A stretch of DNA of 63,128 bases from DATMQA01 sp035566895 (GCA_035566895.1 DATMQA010000010.1:1-63128); one strand, 5' to 3'; positions 1 through 9,295 are shown, counted from the first letter of the stretch. Numbers and translations are program-made. Notes: generated by a model not told the origin, from the letters alone.

Positions 1-2
1 CC

Positions 3-1427
3 CCCGCCAGACTCAATGTTCAGGACACCCCCATTAACCGAGATGGCAAAGCCCCCATTAGTTTCGCCCCCGTGGCTAAGAAGGTCGGTCCCAGCGTCGT
101 CAATATTTACTCGACCATGACCATCCGTGAACGGCGAAATCCCATGTTCAATGATCCCTTTTTCCGCCATTTCTTCGGCGAGCAATTTGGTGATGATCAA
201 CCTCGTGAGCACAAGTCCCAGAGCTTGGGCTCCGGCGTCATCGTCTCCCCGGACGGTTATATCCTCACCGCCAACCACGTCGTCGAAGACGCCGAATCGG
301 TGAAAGTCGCCCTCTCGACGGGAGAGAAGGAGTTCGATGCCAGGGTCATTGGGACTGATCCGCCGACAGACGTTGCGGTCTTAAAGATCGAGACCAAAAA
401 GCCGCTGCCCGCGCTCGTGATCGCCGACAGCGATAAGCTGGAGGTCGGCGACGTCGTCCTGGCGGTTGGGAATCCCTTCGGCGTGGGCCAGACGTTGACG
501 AAGGGGATTGTCAGCGCGTTGAGCCGGAGTGGTTTTGGTATCAATGGCTACGAGAATTTCATTCAAACCGATGCTGCCATTAACCCAGGCAACTCGGGCG
601 GCGCGCTCGTGGACACGGAAGGGCGGCTGGTGGGTATTAACACTGCCATCTTAAGCCGCAGCGGCGGCTTTCAGGGAGTCGGCCTTGCCGTGCCGGCCAA
701 CATGGCGCGCTACGTCATGGACCGGCTGATTTCCTCGGGCAAAGTCACGCGGGGCTACCTCGGCATCAACATCCAGGCCCTGACGCCGGAGCTGGCCAAG
801 GAATTCAAGCTGCCCGACGAAAGCAGCGGGGTGCTGGTCGGCGGGATCGCGGCCAACAGCGCCGCGGTCAAGGCCGGCCTGCACGAGGGCGATGTGATTA
901 CCGATTTCAACGGGAAGAAAATCAGCGACCCCTCCGGTCTGCAGCTTGCCGTGGCCCAGACCCCGCCAGGCACCAAAGTTACGTTGCAGGTATTGCACAC
1001 CGAAACCGGGGGCAGGACCAGTGAGAAGACCGTCACGGCTACTCTGGCCGAGTTGCCGCAGGAAGCTTTGGCCAGCCGCGGGCGCAACTCCCCCAACGAG
1101 GGCGGGCAGCAGAACATGGACGCGCTCGATGGCGTCGAGGTATCGGACATTGATTCGCAGGCACGCCGCCAATTCGACATCCCGCGCAACATCCAGGGTG
1201 CACTGGTGGTCAATGTCGATTCGGGGTCCACCTCGACCGAGGCCGGGCTGCGCCCGGGCGACGTGATTGTCGAAATCAACCGTCAGCCGGTGCGCCGGGC
1301 GGATGATGCAGTGGCGCTAAGCCAAACGGCCAAAGGCGACCGCGTGCTGCTGCGGGTTTGGGGCCGTTCCGGAGGCGGACCTGGCGGAACGCATTATGTG
1401 GTCGTGGAAAACTCAAAACATAAATAA
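3..1427 (+). CDS. HtrA/DegP-family periplasmic serine protease, 5' truncated by window edge
   Basis: ATP-independent serine protease of the envelope that degrades misfolded proteins. The frame is open to the first base of the window, so the signal peptide and true start lie upstream; a GTG at 72 is only an internal candidate. Numbered from that GTG, the catalytic triad is visible as H69 (TANHVV), D100 (PTDVAV) and S175 (GNSGGAL). Two PDZ domains follow: one around residues 225-325 beginning RGYLGI, and one around 365-445 with AGLRPGDVIVEIN. This protease-PDZ-PDZ order is that of DegP/DegQ/MucD. It is followed on the same strand by a DnaJ-type chaperone and a rhomboid protease, giving a small protein-quality-control neighbourhood. 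The call is firm; the DegP versus DegQ subtype is not resolved. Confidence 0.95.
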   Translation, partial: PARLNVQDTPINRDGKAPISFAPVAKKVGPSVVNIYSTMTIRERRNPMFNDPFFRHFFGEQFGDDQPREHKSQSLGSGVIVSPDGYILTANHVVEDAESVKVALSTGEKEFDARVIGTDPPTDVAVLKIETKKPLPALVIADSDKLEVGDVVLAVGNPFGVGQTLTKGIVSALSRSGFGINGYENFIQTDAAINPGNSGGALVDTEGRLVGINTAILSRSGGFQGVGLAVPANMARYVMDRLISSGKVTRGYLGINIQALTPELAKEFKLPDESSGVLVGGIAANSAAVKAGLHEGDVITDFNGKKISDPSGLQLAVAQTPPGTKVTLQVLHTETGGRTSEKTVTATLAELPQEALASRGRNSPNEGGQQNMDALDGVEVSDIDSQARRQFDIPRNIQGALVVNVDSGSTSTEAGLRPGDVIVEINRQPVRRADDAVALSQTAKGDRVLLRVWGRSGGGPGGTHYVVVENSKHK

Positions 1428-1490
1428 CGGCGAAGCCACGGGCTAGACCTCGGCACGCCGGGTAAGCGCAGGTCTGCGGGACGCCAAAGG

Positions 1491-1627
1491 GTTAACTGAG
1501 TTAATTGGGTTAAAAGGGTTAATTGGGTTAAAGGAGGGTTTTCAGCGGTCGAGCGGCCTGTGAAAGGCGAGGTCGCCAGGTGCGCCTTTACTCAATTAAC
1601 TCAGTTAACCATTTTAACTCATTTAAC
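1491..1627. repeat. GTTAA-word arrays in inverted orientation
   Basis: A degenerate ~9-nt word (GGGTTAATT / GGGTTAAAA / GAGTTAATT) is repeated at 1491-1534. The same word appears on the opposite strand at 1591-1627 (CTCAATTAA, TCAGTTAAC, ATTTTAACT). The two blocks form an imperfect inverted repeat between the HtrA and DnaJ genes. The same word recurs at 24560-24600, 25656-25816 and 26705-26752. Confidence 0.85.
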
Positions 1628-1691
1628 GTATGTCGTGTGTTCTTTGACAAACCGGCAGACGCAGGCATGATGGGGGAGTACCGAGGCCGCT

Positions 1692-2747
1692 ATGCCCGTC
1701 CAATACAAAGATTATTACCAGATACTCGGGGTGCCCCGCAGCGCCAGCGAGGCCGACATCAAAAAGGCCTTCCGCAAGCTGGCCCGCGAACACCACCCGG
1801 ATGTCGCCAAAAACAAAAAGCAGGCAGAGGAAAAGTTCAAAGAGGTGAACGAAGCCTACGAGGTCCTGGGCGACCCGGCCAAGCGGAAGAAGTACGACGA
1901 GCTGGGAGCCAATTGGCGTTCCGGCGCCGAGTTCCGTCCGCCGCCCGGCTGGGAATCGTTCGGGCGAGGCGGCGGTTTTCCGGGGCGAGGCTCGCGGGGC
2001 GAGGATTACGAGTTTCACTTCGGCGGCACCGGGTTCAGCGATTTCTTCGAGCAGCTTTTCGGTTCGCGCGGCGGCCGGGGCGCGGGGGCGGCGGGCGGGC
2101 GCGGCGGGTTTGCCGAGGAGGATTTTGCCACCGAGCGCGGGCGCGATATCGAGGGCGACATCATGGTCACGCTCGAAGAAGCGATGCGCGGGTCAGTCCG
2201 CTCGGTTTCGGTGCGGCACGGCGTTCCCTGCGAGCACTGCGGCGGGACCGGCCAGCGGGCGCGCCATGTCTGCAATGTTTGCGGCGGGACCGGCCAGGTC
2301 GCGAAGACTGAGACCTACCAGGTGAAGATTCCGCCGGGCGTGAAGGAAGGCCAGCGTTTGCGGGTGGCCGGGCGGGGTGAAGCGGGAGTCGGCGGCGGCG
2401 CGGCGGGAGACCTCTACCTGCGTGTGCGCTTTGCGAAGCACCCGGACTTCGAGGTGGAAGACCACAACCTCGTTTACGAGGCGCAGATCGCGCCCTGGGA
2501 AGCGGTGCTGGGCGCTAACATCTCGGTGCCGACCCTCAATGGCCCGGTGAACATCAAAATCCCGCCGGGAACGCATAGCGGCCAGAAGCTGCGCGTGCGC
2601 GGCCGCGGCTTGCCGGAGCGCGGCGGCGGCAGCGGGGATTTGCTCGTCGTAACACGCGTTGAGGTGCCGAGCCGCGTGAGCGAACCGGAGCGAAAGCTGT
2701 GGGAACAACTCGCGAAAGAATCCCGGTTCAATCCGCGCGAGTCATGA
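1692..2747 (+). CDS. DnaJ/CbpA-like Hsp40 co-chaperone with a two-repeat zinc region
   Basis: Co-chaperone that would deliver substrates to DnaK and stimulate its ATPase. The J domain covers residues 6-72 with the HPD signature at 35-37. A Gly/Phe/Arg-rich linker runs from about 80 to 145. Residues 180-202 hold only two CxxCxGxG motifs (C180/C183 and C194/C197), whereas classical DnaJ has four and CbpA has none. Two beta-rich client-binding domains (from about 205, with VKIPPGVKEGQRLR and KIPPGTHSGQKLR) complete the protein at 351 aa. It starts from ATG 1692 and lies 21 nt upstream of the rhomboid gene, suggesting co-transcription. The reduced zinc region should still bind one Zn through four cysteines; that is inference. 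Confidence 0.92.
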   Translation: MPVQYKDYYQILGVPRSASEADIKKAFRKLAREHHPDVAKNKKQAEEKFKEVNEAYEVLGDPAKRKKYDELGANWRSGAEFRPPPGWESFGRGGGFPGRGSRGEDYEFHFGGTGFSDFFEQLFGSRGGRGAGAAGGRGGFAEEDFATERGRDIEGDIMVTLEEAMRGSVRSVSVRHGVPCEHCGGTGQRARHVCNVCGGTGQVAKTETYQVKIPPGVKEGQRLRVAGRGEAGVGGGAAGDLYLRVRFAKHPDFEVEDHNLVYEAQIAPWEAVLGANISVPTLNGPVNIKIPPGTHSGQKLRVRGRGLPERGGGSGDLLVVTRVEVPSRVSEPERKLWEQLAKESRFNPRES

Positions 2748-2768
2748 GCAATCTCGCGATAGACTCGA

Positions 2769-3452
2769 ATGATACCGTTACGGGATGACGTCCCCTCGTC
2801 GCGTTTTCCGGCGGCGACACTGACCATCATTGCGCTGAATGTGCTGGTCTTCCTGCACGAGCTGAAGCTGGGCCCGCACCTGCAGGACCTCATGCTGACT
2901 TACGCGGTGATTCCGGCGCGCTATACCCTGCCGGAAGTCGCCCAACTCTCTTCCTTTCACGAACAAATCTTCGCCATTTTCAGTTCGATGTTCCTGCATG
3001 GCGGCTGGATTCATTTGATTGGGAATATGTGGACTCTGTGGATCTTTGGGGACAACGTCGAGGACCGGCTCGGCCGGGTGCGCTACGTCATGCTTTACCT
3101 GGCCAGCGGCGTGGCCGCGGCGCTGCTGCACATCTATACGAATGCCGGTTCGCCGGTGCCGACCATCGGGGCCAGCGGCGCGATCGCCGGTGTGATGGGC
3201 GCATACTTTCGGTTCTATCCGTTTGCGCGGGTGGAAACCTTGATCCCGCCGTTTATTTTCGGGCCGACGTTTGTTCTGCCGGCGGTGCTGTTTTTGGGCT
3301 GGTGGTTTTTGCTGCAATTTTTCAACGGCGCGTTGAGCCTGGGCGCGCGCGGCAGCAGTTTCAGCGGGGTGGCGTGGTGGGCGCACGTGGGCGGCTTTCT
3401 CTTTGGATTAAGCGTCTGCCTGCTGGTTCGCCGCCGGCGTAATGGCGGGTGA
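2769..3452 (+). CDS. Rhomboid-family intramembrane serine protease
   Basis: Integral-membrane protease that cleaves transmembrane substrates within the bilayer. The 227-aa protein has about six hydrophobic segments. The hallmark residues are visible: HGGWIHLIGNMW (H77, H82, N86), the catalytic serine in GASGA at S136, and the catalytic histidine in WWAHVGG at H206. The N-terminal MIPLRDD-type start is common in bacterial rhomboids of this class. The insertion between the GASGA helix and the final His helix (residues 145-200) fits the longer bacterial form. It follows the DnaJ-type gene by 21 nt. The substrate is unknown. Confidence 0.93.
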   Translation: MIPLRDDVPSSRFPAATLTIIALNVLVFLHELKLGPHLQDLMLTYAVIPARYTLPEVAQLSSFHEQIFAIFSSMFLHGGWIHLIGNMWTLWIFGDNVEDRLGRVRYVMLYLASGVAAALLHIYTNAGSPVPTIGASGAIAGVMGAYFRFYPFARVETLIPPFIFGPTFVLPAVLFLGWWFLLQFFNGALSLGARGSSFSGVAWWAHVGGFLFGLSVCLLVRRRRNGG

Positions 3453-3453
3453 G

Positions 3454-4105
3454 GGATGATGGATGATGGATGGTGGATGGTGGGGTTCCAAAGTCCGAAG
3501 TCCAAAGTCCAAAGTCCACGGTCCACGGTCCACAGTCGGGGAGGGGGCAGGTTACCAGCGCCTACCAGGACCTACCAGCGCCTACCACCACCTACCGTAC
3601 GCCTACCTCCGGTTGCCGTCCGGTTACCGCACGCCTATCGGGCAGCTACCGAGCGGTTACCGAGCGGTTACCGGTAAATGCCGTTCCCGCTGGCGGTCGG
3701 AAGTCGCTGCGAACAGGAAAGCCAGACAGGAAAGTCCGCGCTCCGGCACAGTTCAAAGTCGTCCGGAATGTAAAAAAATGTTTTTGAACTCAGGATTACT
3801 CAGGACTACTTGGGATTGGTCAGTTTTGGTCAAGTCGAGCGCAGAGGTTGGGGGGACGATTTTGGTGTTGATTGGCTTTGATTGGCTTTGATTGCCGTTG
3901 ATGGACGAGGAAGAGAAGGAGGAAGAGGAAGGCGCGGGGTGGGGGGATAGGGGGTACCTTGGGGGTGTACAGCCGTCCCACCGTCCCCGACTCGGTAAAC
4001 ACGGGCGATTCTCACCCTTGCAGCCGTCCCACTGCCGTCCCAGACCGTCCCGACCGTCCCAAGGGATTTATGATTTATGATTTACGATTTACGATTTACG
4101 ATTTG
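3454..4105. repeat. Intergenic zone packed with five different word arrays
   Basis: The 1,043-nt gap after the rhomboid gene (3453-4495) carries no convincing gene. It holds consecutive degenerate tandem arrays: GGATGAT heptamers (3454-3482), GTCCAAA/GTCCACG heptamers (3490-3536), CCTACCAGCG-type decamers (about 3552-3640), GTCCCACC-type units (about 3970-4060) and TTACGAT heptamers (4063-4105). The open frames over this area, up to 142 aa, are translations of the repeats and are not called. From 4106 to 4495 I see only a small palindrome at 4134-4148 and no gene. Confidence 0.85.
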
Positions 4106-4133
4106 GAAATCTTTTTCTCCGGCGAGGGGTTGA

Positions 4134-4148
4134 CACGTTGACAACGTG
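4134..4148. promoter_or_regulatory. Palindrome CACGTT-GAC-AACGTG, possible operator
   Basis: A perfect 6-bp inverted repeat with a 3-nt centre, ending about 350 nt upstream of the fibre-like gene at 4496. Its size fits a dimeric regulator site, but no second copy or promoter near it was found, so function is speculative. Confidence 0.2.
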
Positions 4149-4495
4149 CTGTTTACCGAGGGATTGTGCGTTTCAGGGGTTGCCGGAGGATGATCCTTGA
4201 GGGTTGCCAGGTCGGCGGGAGGATGGTGGATGAGGGATGAGGGACCTTAGCACGGACCAGGGTAGATTCCGGCATCTTTGCGGGTAAGACCCCATAGGCA
4301 ATTTCTCGCGCGGCGTGATCGAGCAGCGTACAATAGGGCCAAGGCCTGACAGTTCCACCTATTGGTGAACTTTCGTTCGGCGGGGTTAGGGCTGGGAGGG
4401 TTGAGAGGAATCGCCGGAGGGGAGCGCCAGGCCGGCCCGTTCGCAAAGAGCGGAACAACATTAACAACAACAACAACCAAAGAAAAAATTGGAAT

Positions 4496-5986
4496 ATGAA
4501 AACTCAAGCAATCGTTCTTCTATTCTTACTCTCGATCCTGAGCAATCTGCCGGCCGCCCCGGATGTAGAAGGCGACCGTTTAGACGTCGGCTGGAAGAAT
4601 GGTCTCAACGCCGTTTTGGGAACCATAGCCGGCGGCTCGTTGAACACGAACGCATCGGCGTTTTCCGTCATATCGGGAGGCCAGGCAAACACGATCCTGG
4701 GCGCCTCGGACGACGGTTGGTGCGCTATAGGCGGAGGCATAAAAAACGTGATCGATGGAGGGACGTCCTGTGTAATCGCCGGGGGCAGCAACAACCGCAT
4801 CGAGGACGGCTCCTACGATTCATCGATTTGCGGGGGCCTGGGCAATGTTATTCTCGATAACTCCGCCTATAGCTGGGTGGGGGGCGGAAGCGGCAATATG
4901 ATCGGGACAAACTCCGCCTTTGGCACCATTGCTGGCGGCAATTCGCACATCATCGACCGAAATGCGGGCTACTCGACGATCAGCGGCGGGGGCGGAAATA
5001 GGATTTACGCCTCAAAGGGATTAAATGTGTTTAACACCATCGGCGGCGGCTCGGGCAACGTCATCGGAACCAACTGCGTGCAAAGCACGATCCCAGGAGG
5101 CGGCGGCAATTTTATCGCGGGGACCAACCAGGCCTCACTCATCGCTGGAGGCGCGGTCAACCTTATTCAACCCCATTGCGATGGTGCCACTATCGGTGGC
5201 GGTTGGGAAAACGGCATTTCCTTCGGCGCCGCTTACGCAACGATTGCAGGAGGGTTCCAAAATGCCATAAGAACCGGGGCGTATGGCGCCACGATTGCGG
5301 GTGGTGTCGGCAACCAGGCCTACGGGAAATACAGCCTGGCCGCAGGCCTCAACGCCGGCGCAACCTACGACGGCTGCTTTGTGTGGGGCGACTCCTCATC
5401 GCCCGTGAACACCGTCTATTCGACTGCTCCGAACCAGTTCGTCGTCCGGGCCACCGGTGGCATCTGGTTCGGCAGGGGCGATGACGTGCAAATTCCCAGC
5501 GGGCATTTCCTCGAAACCACCACGGGCGGCTATCTTTCCACTGGCGGGGCCTGGGTGAACAACTCGGATCGCAACCGGAAGCAAAACTTCGCGCCGGTGG
5601 ACAGCCGGCAAATTCTCGCAAAAGTAATCGCGCTGCCGCTTTCCTCCTGGAACTACAAAGCGGAGGACGACGCTGTGCGGCATCTGGGGCCGATGGCACA
5701 GGATTTCTATGGCGCTTTTCGGTTGGGTCCGGATGCGCGACACATCACCTCACTGGACGAGACGGGAGTTGCCCTGGCGGCCATTCAAGGACTGTACCAG
5801 GAAAAGCAGGCGCAGGTAGCTGCCCTGGAAGAAGAGATGGCGGCCTTAAGGAAGCAAATGGAGGTGCAGAAACAAACGCTCGACCGTTGGGAGGCACGGT
5901 TCGCGGTCGCCGGGACGGCGCCGGCAAAGCCGGAACAAAAGCCCGACGAGGCGCTGGCGGCGGCCTCTCGAGAAGATGGGCCTTAA
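4496..5986 (+). CDS. Secreted fibre-like protein: YadA-head-like repeats plus S74 chaperone domain
   Basis: A signal peptide (residues 1-21, MKTQAIVLLFLLSILSNLPA) is followed by roughly 18 glycine-rich repeats from about 35 to 290 of the form 'xIxGGxxNxI'. These resemble the trimeric left-handed head repeats of YadA-type adhesins. The C-terminal part begins around residue 340 with NSDRNRKQNFAPVD and reads as a peptidase_S74/intramolecular chaperone domain, as in phage tail spikes. A coiled coil (about 435-470, EEEMAALRKQMEVQKQ) ends the protein. In the family, S74 domains trimerise beta-fibres and then self-cleave before the Ser of a DxxS-type site; here NSDRN may mark it. No outer-membrane YadA anchor is seen. 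The role is probably a surface or exported trimeric fibre, by inference. Confidence 0.75.
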   Translation: MKTQAIVLLFLLSILSNLPAAPDVEGDRLDVGWKNGLNAVLGTIAGGSLNTNASAFSVISGGQANTILGASDDGWCAIGGGIKNVIDGGTSCVIAGGSNNRIEDGSYDSSICGGLGNVILDNSAYSWVGGGSGNMIGTNSAFGTIAGGNSHIIDRNAGYSTISGGGGNRIYASKGLNVFNTIGGGSGNVIGTNCVQSTIPGGGGNFIAGTNQASLIAGGAVNLIQPHCDGATIGGGWENGISFGAAYATIAGGFQNAIRTGAYGATIAGGVGNQAYGKYSLAAGLNAGATYDGCFVWGDSSSPVNTVYSTAPNQFVVRATGGIWFGRGDDVQIPSGHFLETTTGGYLSTGGAWVNNSDRNRKQNFAPVDSRQILAKVIALPLSSWNYKAEDDAVRHLGPMAQDFYGAFRLGPDARHITSLDETGVALAAIQGLYQEKQAQVAALEEEMAALRKQMEVQKQTLDRWEARFAVAGTAPAKPEQKPDEALAAASREDGP

Positions 5987-5987
5987 C

Positions 5988-6090
5988 GGTCCACAGTCCA
6001 CGGTCCACGGTCCAGAGTCCATAGTCCACAGTCCACGGTCCACAGCCCACAGTCCACAGCCCACAGTCCACAGTTTGGAGTCCACAATTT
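5988..6090. repeat. GTCCACR heptamer array
   Basis: About thirteen heptamers alternating GTCCACA and GTCCACG, with variants GTCCAGA, GTCCATA and GCCCACA, begin two nucleotides after the stop codon of the fibre-like gene. The same word recurs at 3490-3536, 9162-9201 and 30408-30492. The rest of the gap to 6480 shows no gene and no recognisable riboswitch. Confidence 0.9.
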
Positions 6091-6480
6091 AAAGGCGAAG
6101 TCCTGTTTTTCTCCTCAAACGTCAAAGGGGTTGCTGGGGTGTAAGACACCTCAGGAGATCACAATCTGAGCAGTTATGATCAGTTTATGAGCAGGCCTGA
6201 GATTAGTACGAGGATTAGGGCACATTAAGGCCCGATTTTGGGCTTAAAATCCCCCTTGGGCAACCTTCCGCAAAAGTAAGAACTGGCTCGGTCCGTGCTA
6301 TTGAAGCGGCACGAATGTTAGCTTCATACATAACGGACTGCGGCCGGCTAATAACGGCCAGGGACTGCGCTACGGCAGAACCAGGGCTGATGGCAAAAGA
6401 CACACAGGAATCCGCAATTTCTGTGTATCCAATGCATCGCCGAATGCCGTCCTATTGCGGCATAGACCAGGAGTCTCGCT

Positions 6481-6555
6481 ATGTTCCAACGAAACCCGAA
6501 GGGCATGTTCGCGTGGACCCGTGAGGCGGTGAACGCATCCTGGGGCACAAAATGA
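6481..6555 (+). CDS. 24-aa leader ORF translationally coupled to the 869-aa protein
   Basis: A short frame, ATG 6481 to TGA 6553-6555, encodes 24 residues (MFQRNPKGMF...SWGTK). It has a good Shine-Dalgarno, AGGAG at 6469-6473, seven nucleotides before the ATG. The next gene has no obvious ribosome site of its own. The leader's stop overlaps that gene's start as ATGA. The arrangement suggests translational coupling or a leader peptide. It is not a signal peptide and resembles nothing I know. The prediction rests only on the ribosome site and the overlap. Confidence 0.45.
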   Translation: MFQRNPKGMFAWTREAVNASWGTK

Positions 6556-9161
6556 AAAGAGAATTCGCGATTTGGCGATTGCTTACCTTGGGCCTGGCGG
6601 CCTTCGGGATTGCAGCTCTCACTCAAGCAGCCAAGGGGGACTACACAAACCTGTGGGTGGAACTGAGCGTGGCTAACGGAACGCCTTCGCTGGTGGTGCA
6701 TTCGGCGTCGCCGGACCAGGTGTTCGATATCTTTTTCAGCCCGACACTGGCACCGACCAATGGCTGGTGGTGGATTGCCCGCGGGGCACCGGGCCAGACC
6801 AATTTCACTTTGACCACGCTGTCGCCCAGCGCAGGGTTCTTTACGGCAGCGCCCACCAATGGCACGGATGCGAACGGACTGACCGCGGCCTACCGCGCGC
6901 TGGTGGGAAGGCCGAACACACTCTCACGGGACCTGGACCAGAACGGCCTGCCGGATGCCTGGGAGATTCTCCAGTATGGAAGTCTCGGGCAGAGCCCCAA
7001 CGAAGTGTACCAGGGGCAAATCAGCAATATGATGCAGTACTCCTTGTCCGTCCTTTCGGGCGGCCAAGCGCAGGACAATAACCTGCTAGTCGCGATCGAC
7101 TGGAACAATCGGCAGCTTCTTTCGTCGGACGGGACAACGATCGCCTTAGACTGGTCAAGCCCGGGCCAGCTCGCGGCGACAAACCTGCTTGTTCGCGGCA
7201 CTAATGCCGCGGATTACTTTTTCGGGGACATGCGGGGCGGCAGCAATTACAATGCAGGCAATCTTACGGGCACTTTGCCGCCGGCGGCGTTCCCGTCGGC
7301 TTTGCCCCAACTATCGGCAGAGAACCTGACCAACCTGAACGCGTCGCAGTTGACCAGCGGGTACATTCCGGACGCGCGGCTTTCGACCAACGTATTGTTG
7401 AGCGGCGCGCCGGGCAATGCCGCCGGGCTGACCAACGCCACCGTGAGCACCCTGTTCTCCAACGGTGCGCTGGTGACGCTTCCCAGCGCCTTTGGTGCTG
7501 GTTCACCGGGCTCAGGACTCCATTTTTCCGCGTCCGGAAACATGAGTTGGGACCTGGGGGCAATCGAGGTTTATACGAACTGGGGTGGCGACAACTCTGG
7601 AAATGCTTCGCCCACTATGGAAATCCATGGCAATTCGATACGCCTCGAGCCAGGATGGCTGGGGCGTACCTTCGACAACCCGCCCTACCTCTGCATCGGA
7701 AACGAGGACAGCGCCGCCGAGATATTCATCAACGGTCTCAACTTTAGCAGCGGCTTCACGAATAAGAACAGCGTCTGGTGTGGCCAACCTCTTTCCTTCC
7801 GCGCAATCACGGTTGGCACCAACGGCGGGCTCTATAGCTGCAATCCCGGCATTCAGGGGATGGGATTTCCTTACAATCCGGTGGATGCCAATTTGGATGG
7901 CAATGCGATCGGGGAGTTGTGGTTTTACTCGAGCAGCCCGCATGTAGAAGACTCCGCGAAGAACGATCCAAATTACGGAACCAACATTTACCAGGCGTAT
8001 CCAGGCATCCTGATGGGCAAGATGCTAACGGACGGCTGGCTGCTCAAAGGCAAGCAAGTCAGAGAGCAAGGGACTGCAATTGCCGGCACGACTACGACGT
8101 TGTCATTCAGCGGGCCGCCGGTGATGAGGCTGAATGCGCTTAGCCCGTCGATTGCGTTGAGCACTGCCGGTTGGGTCGGCCCGACCAACGCCTGCCGGAC
8201 GACGTTTTACATTCGCAGCGGCGCGATGGCGGTTTCGGCAATAACCTATCCAACCTTGTGGGCTACGAATGGGACAGCACTTCCCGCCAGCTTGGGCCCT
8301 GGCCAGATGCTGCGATTGGAACTGGAAGACTTGGGTCCTGGGGAAAGCAACGTGGTGGTGGTGAGCGCCCAGGTGTTGAGTGACGGCACTTTCACGCTCG
8401 ACGTGGCCGCCAAAGACTATCTGGCCGCCGCCGGGGTGACCGGTGACAGCGCGGTCAGCAATGCCATCAACAACTTCGTAGTTGCCTTGAAGGCGGACGG
8501 GACCTGGAACCAACTAAGCGCCCTTTATCCATTTACCGCTTCGACCCCGGAGGGAAATGCCATCAACCTGATCAACCCGAGTACCTACACGATCACCTGG
8601 GCCGGCAACGCAGTCACGTGCGGGGGTGGAGTGACGCCGGGACCGGCGCCCTCATACGGCGACACACATTTCAAACCATCAACCGGGCAGCAGGACAATG
8701 CCTCCTATTTTATTTACGCCCCTGATTTCGGCTGGGACTCCGGCGATGGGGCGTACGTAATGGGTTGCTATGATGGAGCGGCAGTCTATGGAGCCACGCG
8801 GAACCAGCAGTTCATCCCAGCCATCAATGCTCCGCTTGCAGTCACTGGAGGGATTGGATTTGCCGCTCCTGGCGCGATGGGAATCTGTTGTTCGCGCAAC
8901 TCTTCCGCGGGTGAGTCGTTTTATTTTTACAATGGCAGTGCCGACCTAATTATGAACGGCACTGCCAGCATAAGCTGGCCGAGCGCGCCGGCTCCGCAGT
9001 TCCCGGCTTTTCTATTCGACGTGAATAACCAAGGAGCGCCTGGCGGAGCCCAGTGGGACAAGAAAGTCCAGGTGCTTGCCATGGGGGCCGCGTTGAGTCA
9101 GGGACAATATCAGACGTTGTATGCGGCGACGACGAACCTGAATGCGGCGTTGGGACGGTAA
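6552..9161 (+). CDS. Large secreted protein of unknown function with fibre-like segment
   Basis: 869 aa with an N-terminal signal peptide (hydrophobic stretch at residues 8-26, ending near TQAAKG). Around 130-145 it carries an acidic LDQNGLPDAWE motif, a calcium-loop-like element common in verrucomicrobial exported proteins. Residues about 250-300 (LSAENLTNLNASQLTSG, then IPDARLSTNV) resemble the repeat units of tail-fibre and S74-type proteins. The remainder is Thr/Asn/Gly-rich, predicted beta structure with no catalytic motif I recognise. It follows the S74 fibre gene on the same strand and is coupled to a 24-aa leader ORF. A surface or extracellular structural role is inferred. The stop is followed directly by a GTCCACR array. 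Confidence 0.6.
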   Translation: MKREFAIWRLLTLGLAAFGIAALTQAAKGDYTNLWVELSVANGTPSLVVHSASPDQVFDIFFSPTLAPTNGWWWIARGAPGQTNFTLTTLSPSAGFFTAAPTNGTDANGLTAAYRALVGRPNTLSRDLDQNGLPDAWEILQYGSLGQSPNEVYQGQISNMMQYSLSVLSGGQAQDNNLLVAIDWNNRQLLSSDGTTIALDWSSPGQLAATNLLVRGTNAADYFFGDMRGGSNYNAGNLTGTLPPAAFPSALPQLSAENLTNLNASQLTSGYIPDARLSTNVLLSGAPGNAAGLTNATVSTLFSNGALVTLPSAFGAGSPGSGLHFSASGNMSWDLGAIEVYTNWGGDNSGNASPTMEIHGNSIRLEPGWLGRTFDNPPYLCIGNEDSAAEIFINGLNFSSGFTNKNSVWCGQPLSFRAITVGTNGGLYSCNPGIQGMGFPYNPVDANLDGNAIGELWFYSSSPHVEDSAKNDPNYGTNIYQAYPGILMGKMLTDGWLLKGKQVREQGTAIAGTTTTLSFSGPPVMRLNALSPSIALSTAGWVGPTNACRTTFYIRSGAMAVSAITYPTLWATNGTALPASLGPGQMLRLELEDLGPGESNVVVVSAQVLSDGTFTLDVAAKDYLAAAGVTGDSAVSNAINNFVVALKADGTWNQLSALYPFTASTPEGNAINLINPSTYTITWAGNAVTCGGGVTPGPAPSYGDTHFKPSTGQQDNASYFIYAPDFGWDSGDGAYVMGCYDGAAVYGATRNQQFIPAINAPLAVTGGIGFAAPGAMGICCSRNSSAGESFYFYNGSADLIMNGTASISWPSAPAPQFPAFLFDVNNQGAPGGAQWDKKVQVLAMGAALSQGQYQTLYAATTNLNAALGR

Positions 9162-9201
9162 GTCCACGGTCCACAGTCCACGGTCCACAGTCCGGAGTCT
9201 G
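9162..9201. repeat. GTCCACR heptamer array
   Basis: Five to six copies of GTCCACG/GTCCACA begin at the nucleotide after the stop codon of the 869-aa gene. They lie between two convergent large secreted-protein genes. Confidence 0.85.
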
Positions 9202-9295
9202 AAGGGGGGTGGCCGTCGAAAGGCCGGGAAAAAATATTCCGAACTCAGGTTTGGTTTGGTTTTTGTGGTTCTTTGTGTCTTTGGGTGGCCCTGGC

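Noticed and set aside
1491..1627. Telomere-like GGGTTA repeats
   Set aside because: The words are degenerate and occur at internal gene junctions in both orientations, not at a replicon end.
3463..3891. 142-aa open frame in the spacer after the rhomboid gene
   Set aside because: It translates GTCCAAA and CCTACC arrays and has no ribosome site or homologous look.
5988..6090. Possible CRISPR array
   Set aside because: Units are seven nucleotides without unique spacers and no cas genes are present; it is a degenerate tandem array.
6091..6480. Riboswitch in the leader of the 869-aa gene
   Set aside because: I compared it by eye with cobalamin and cyclic-di-GMP consensus elements and found no match to their conserved cores.
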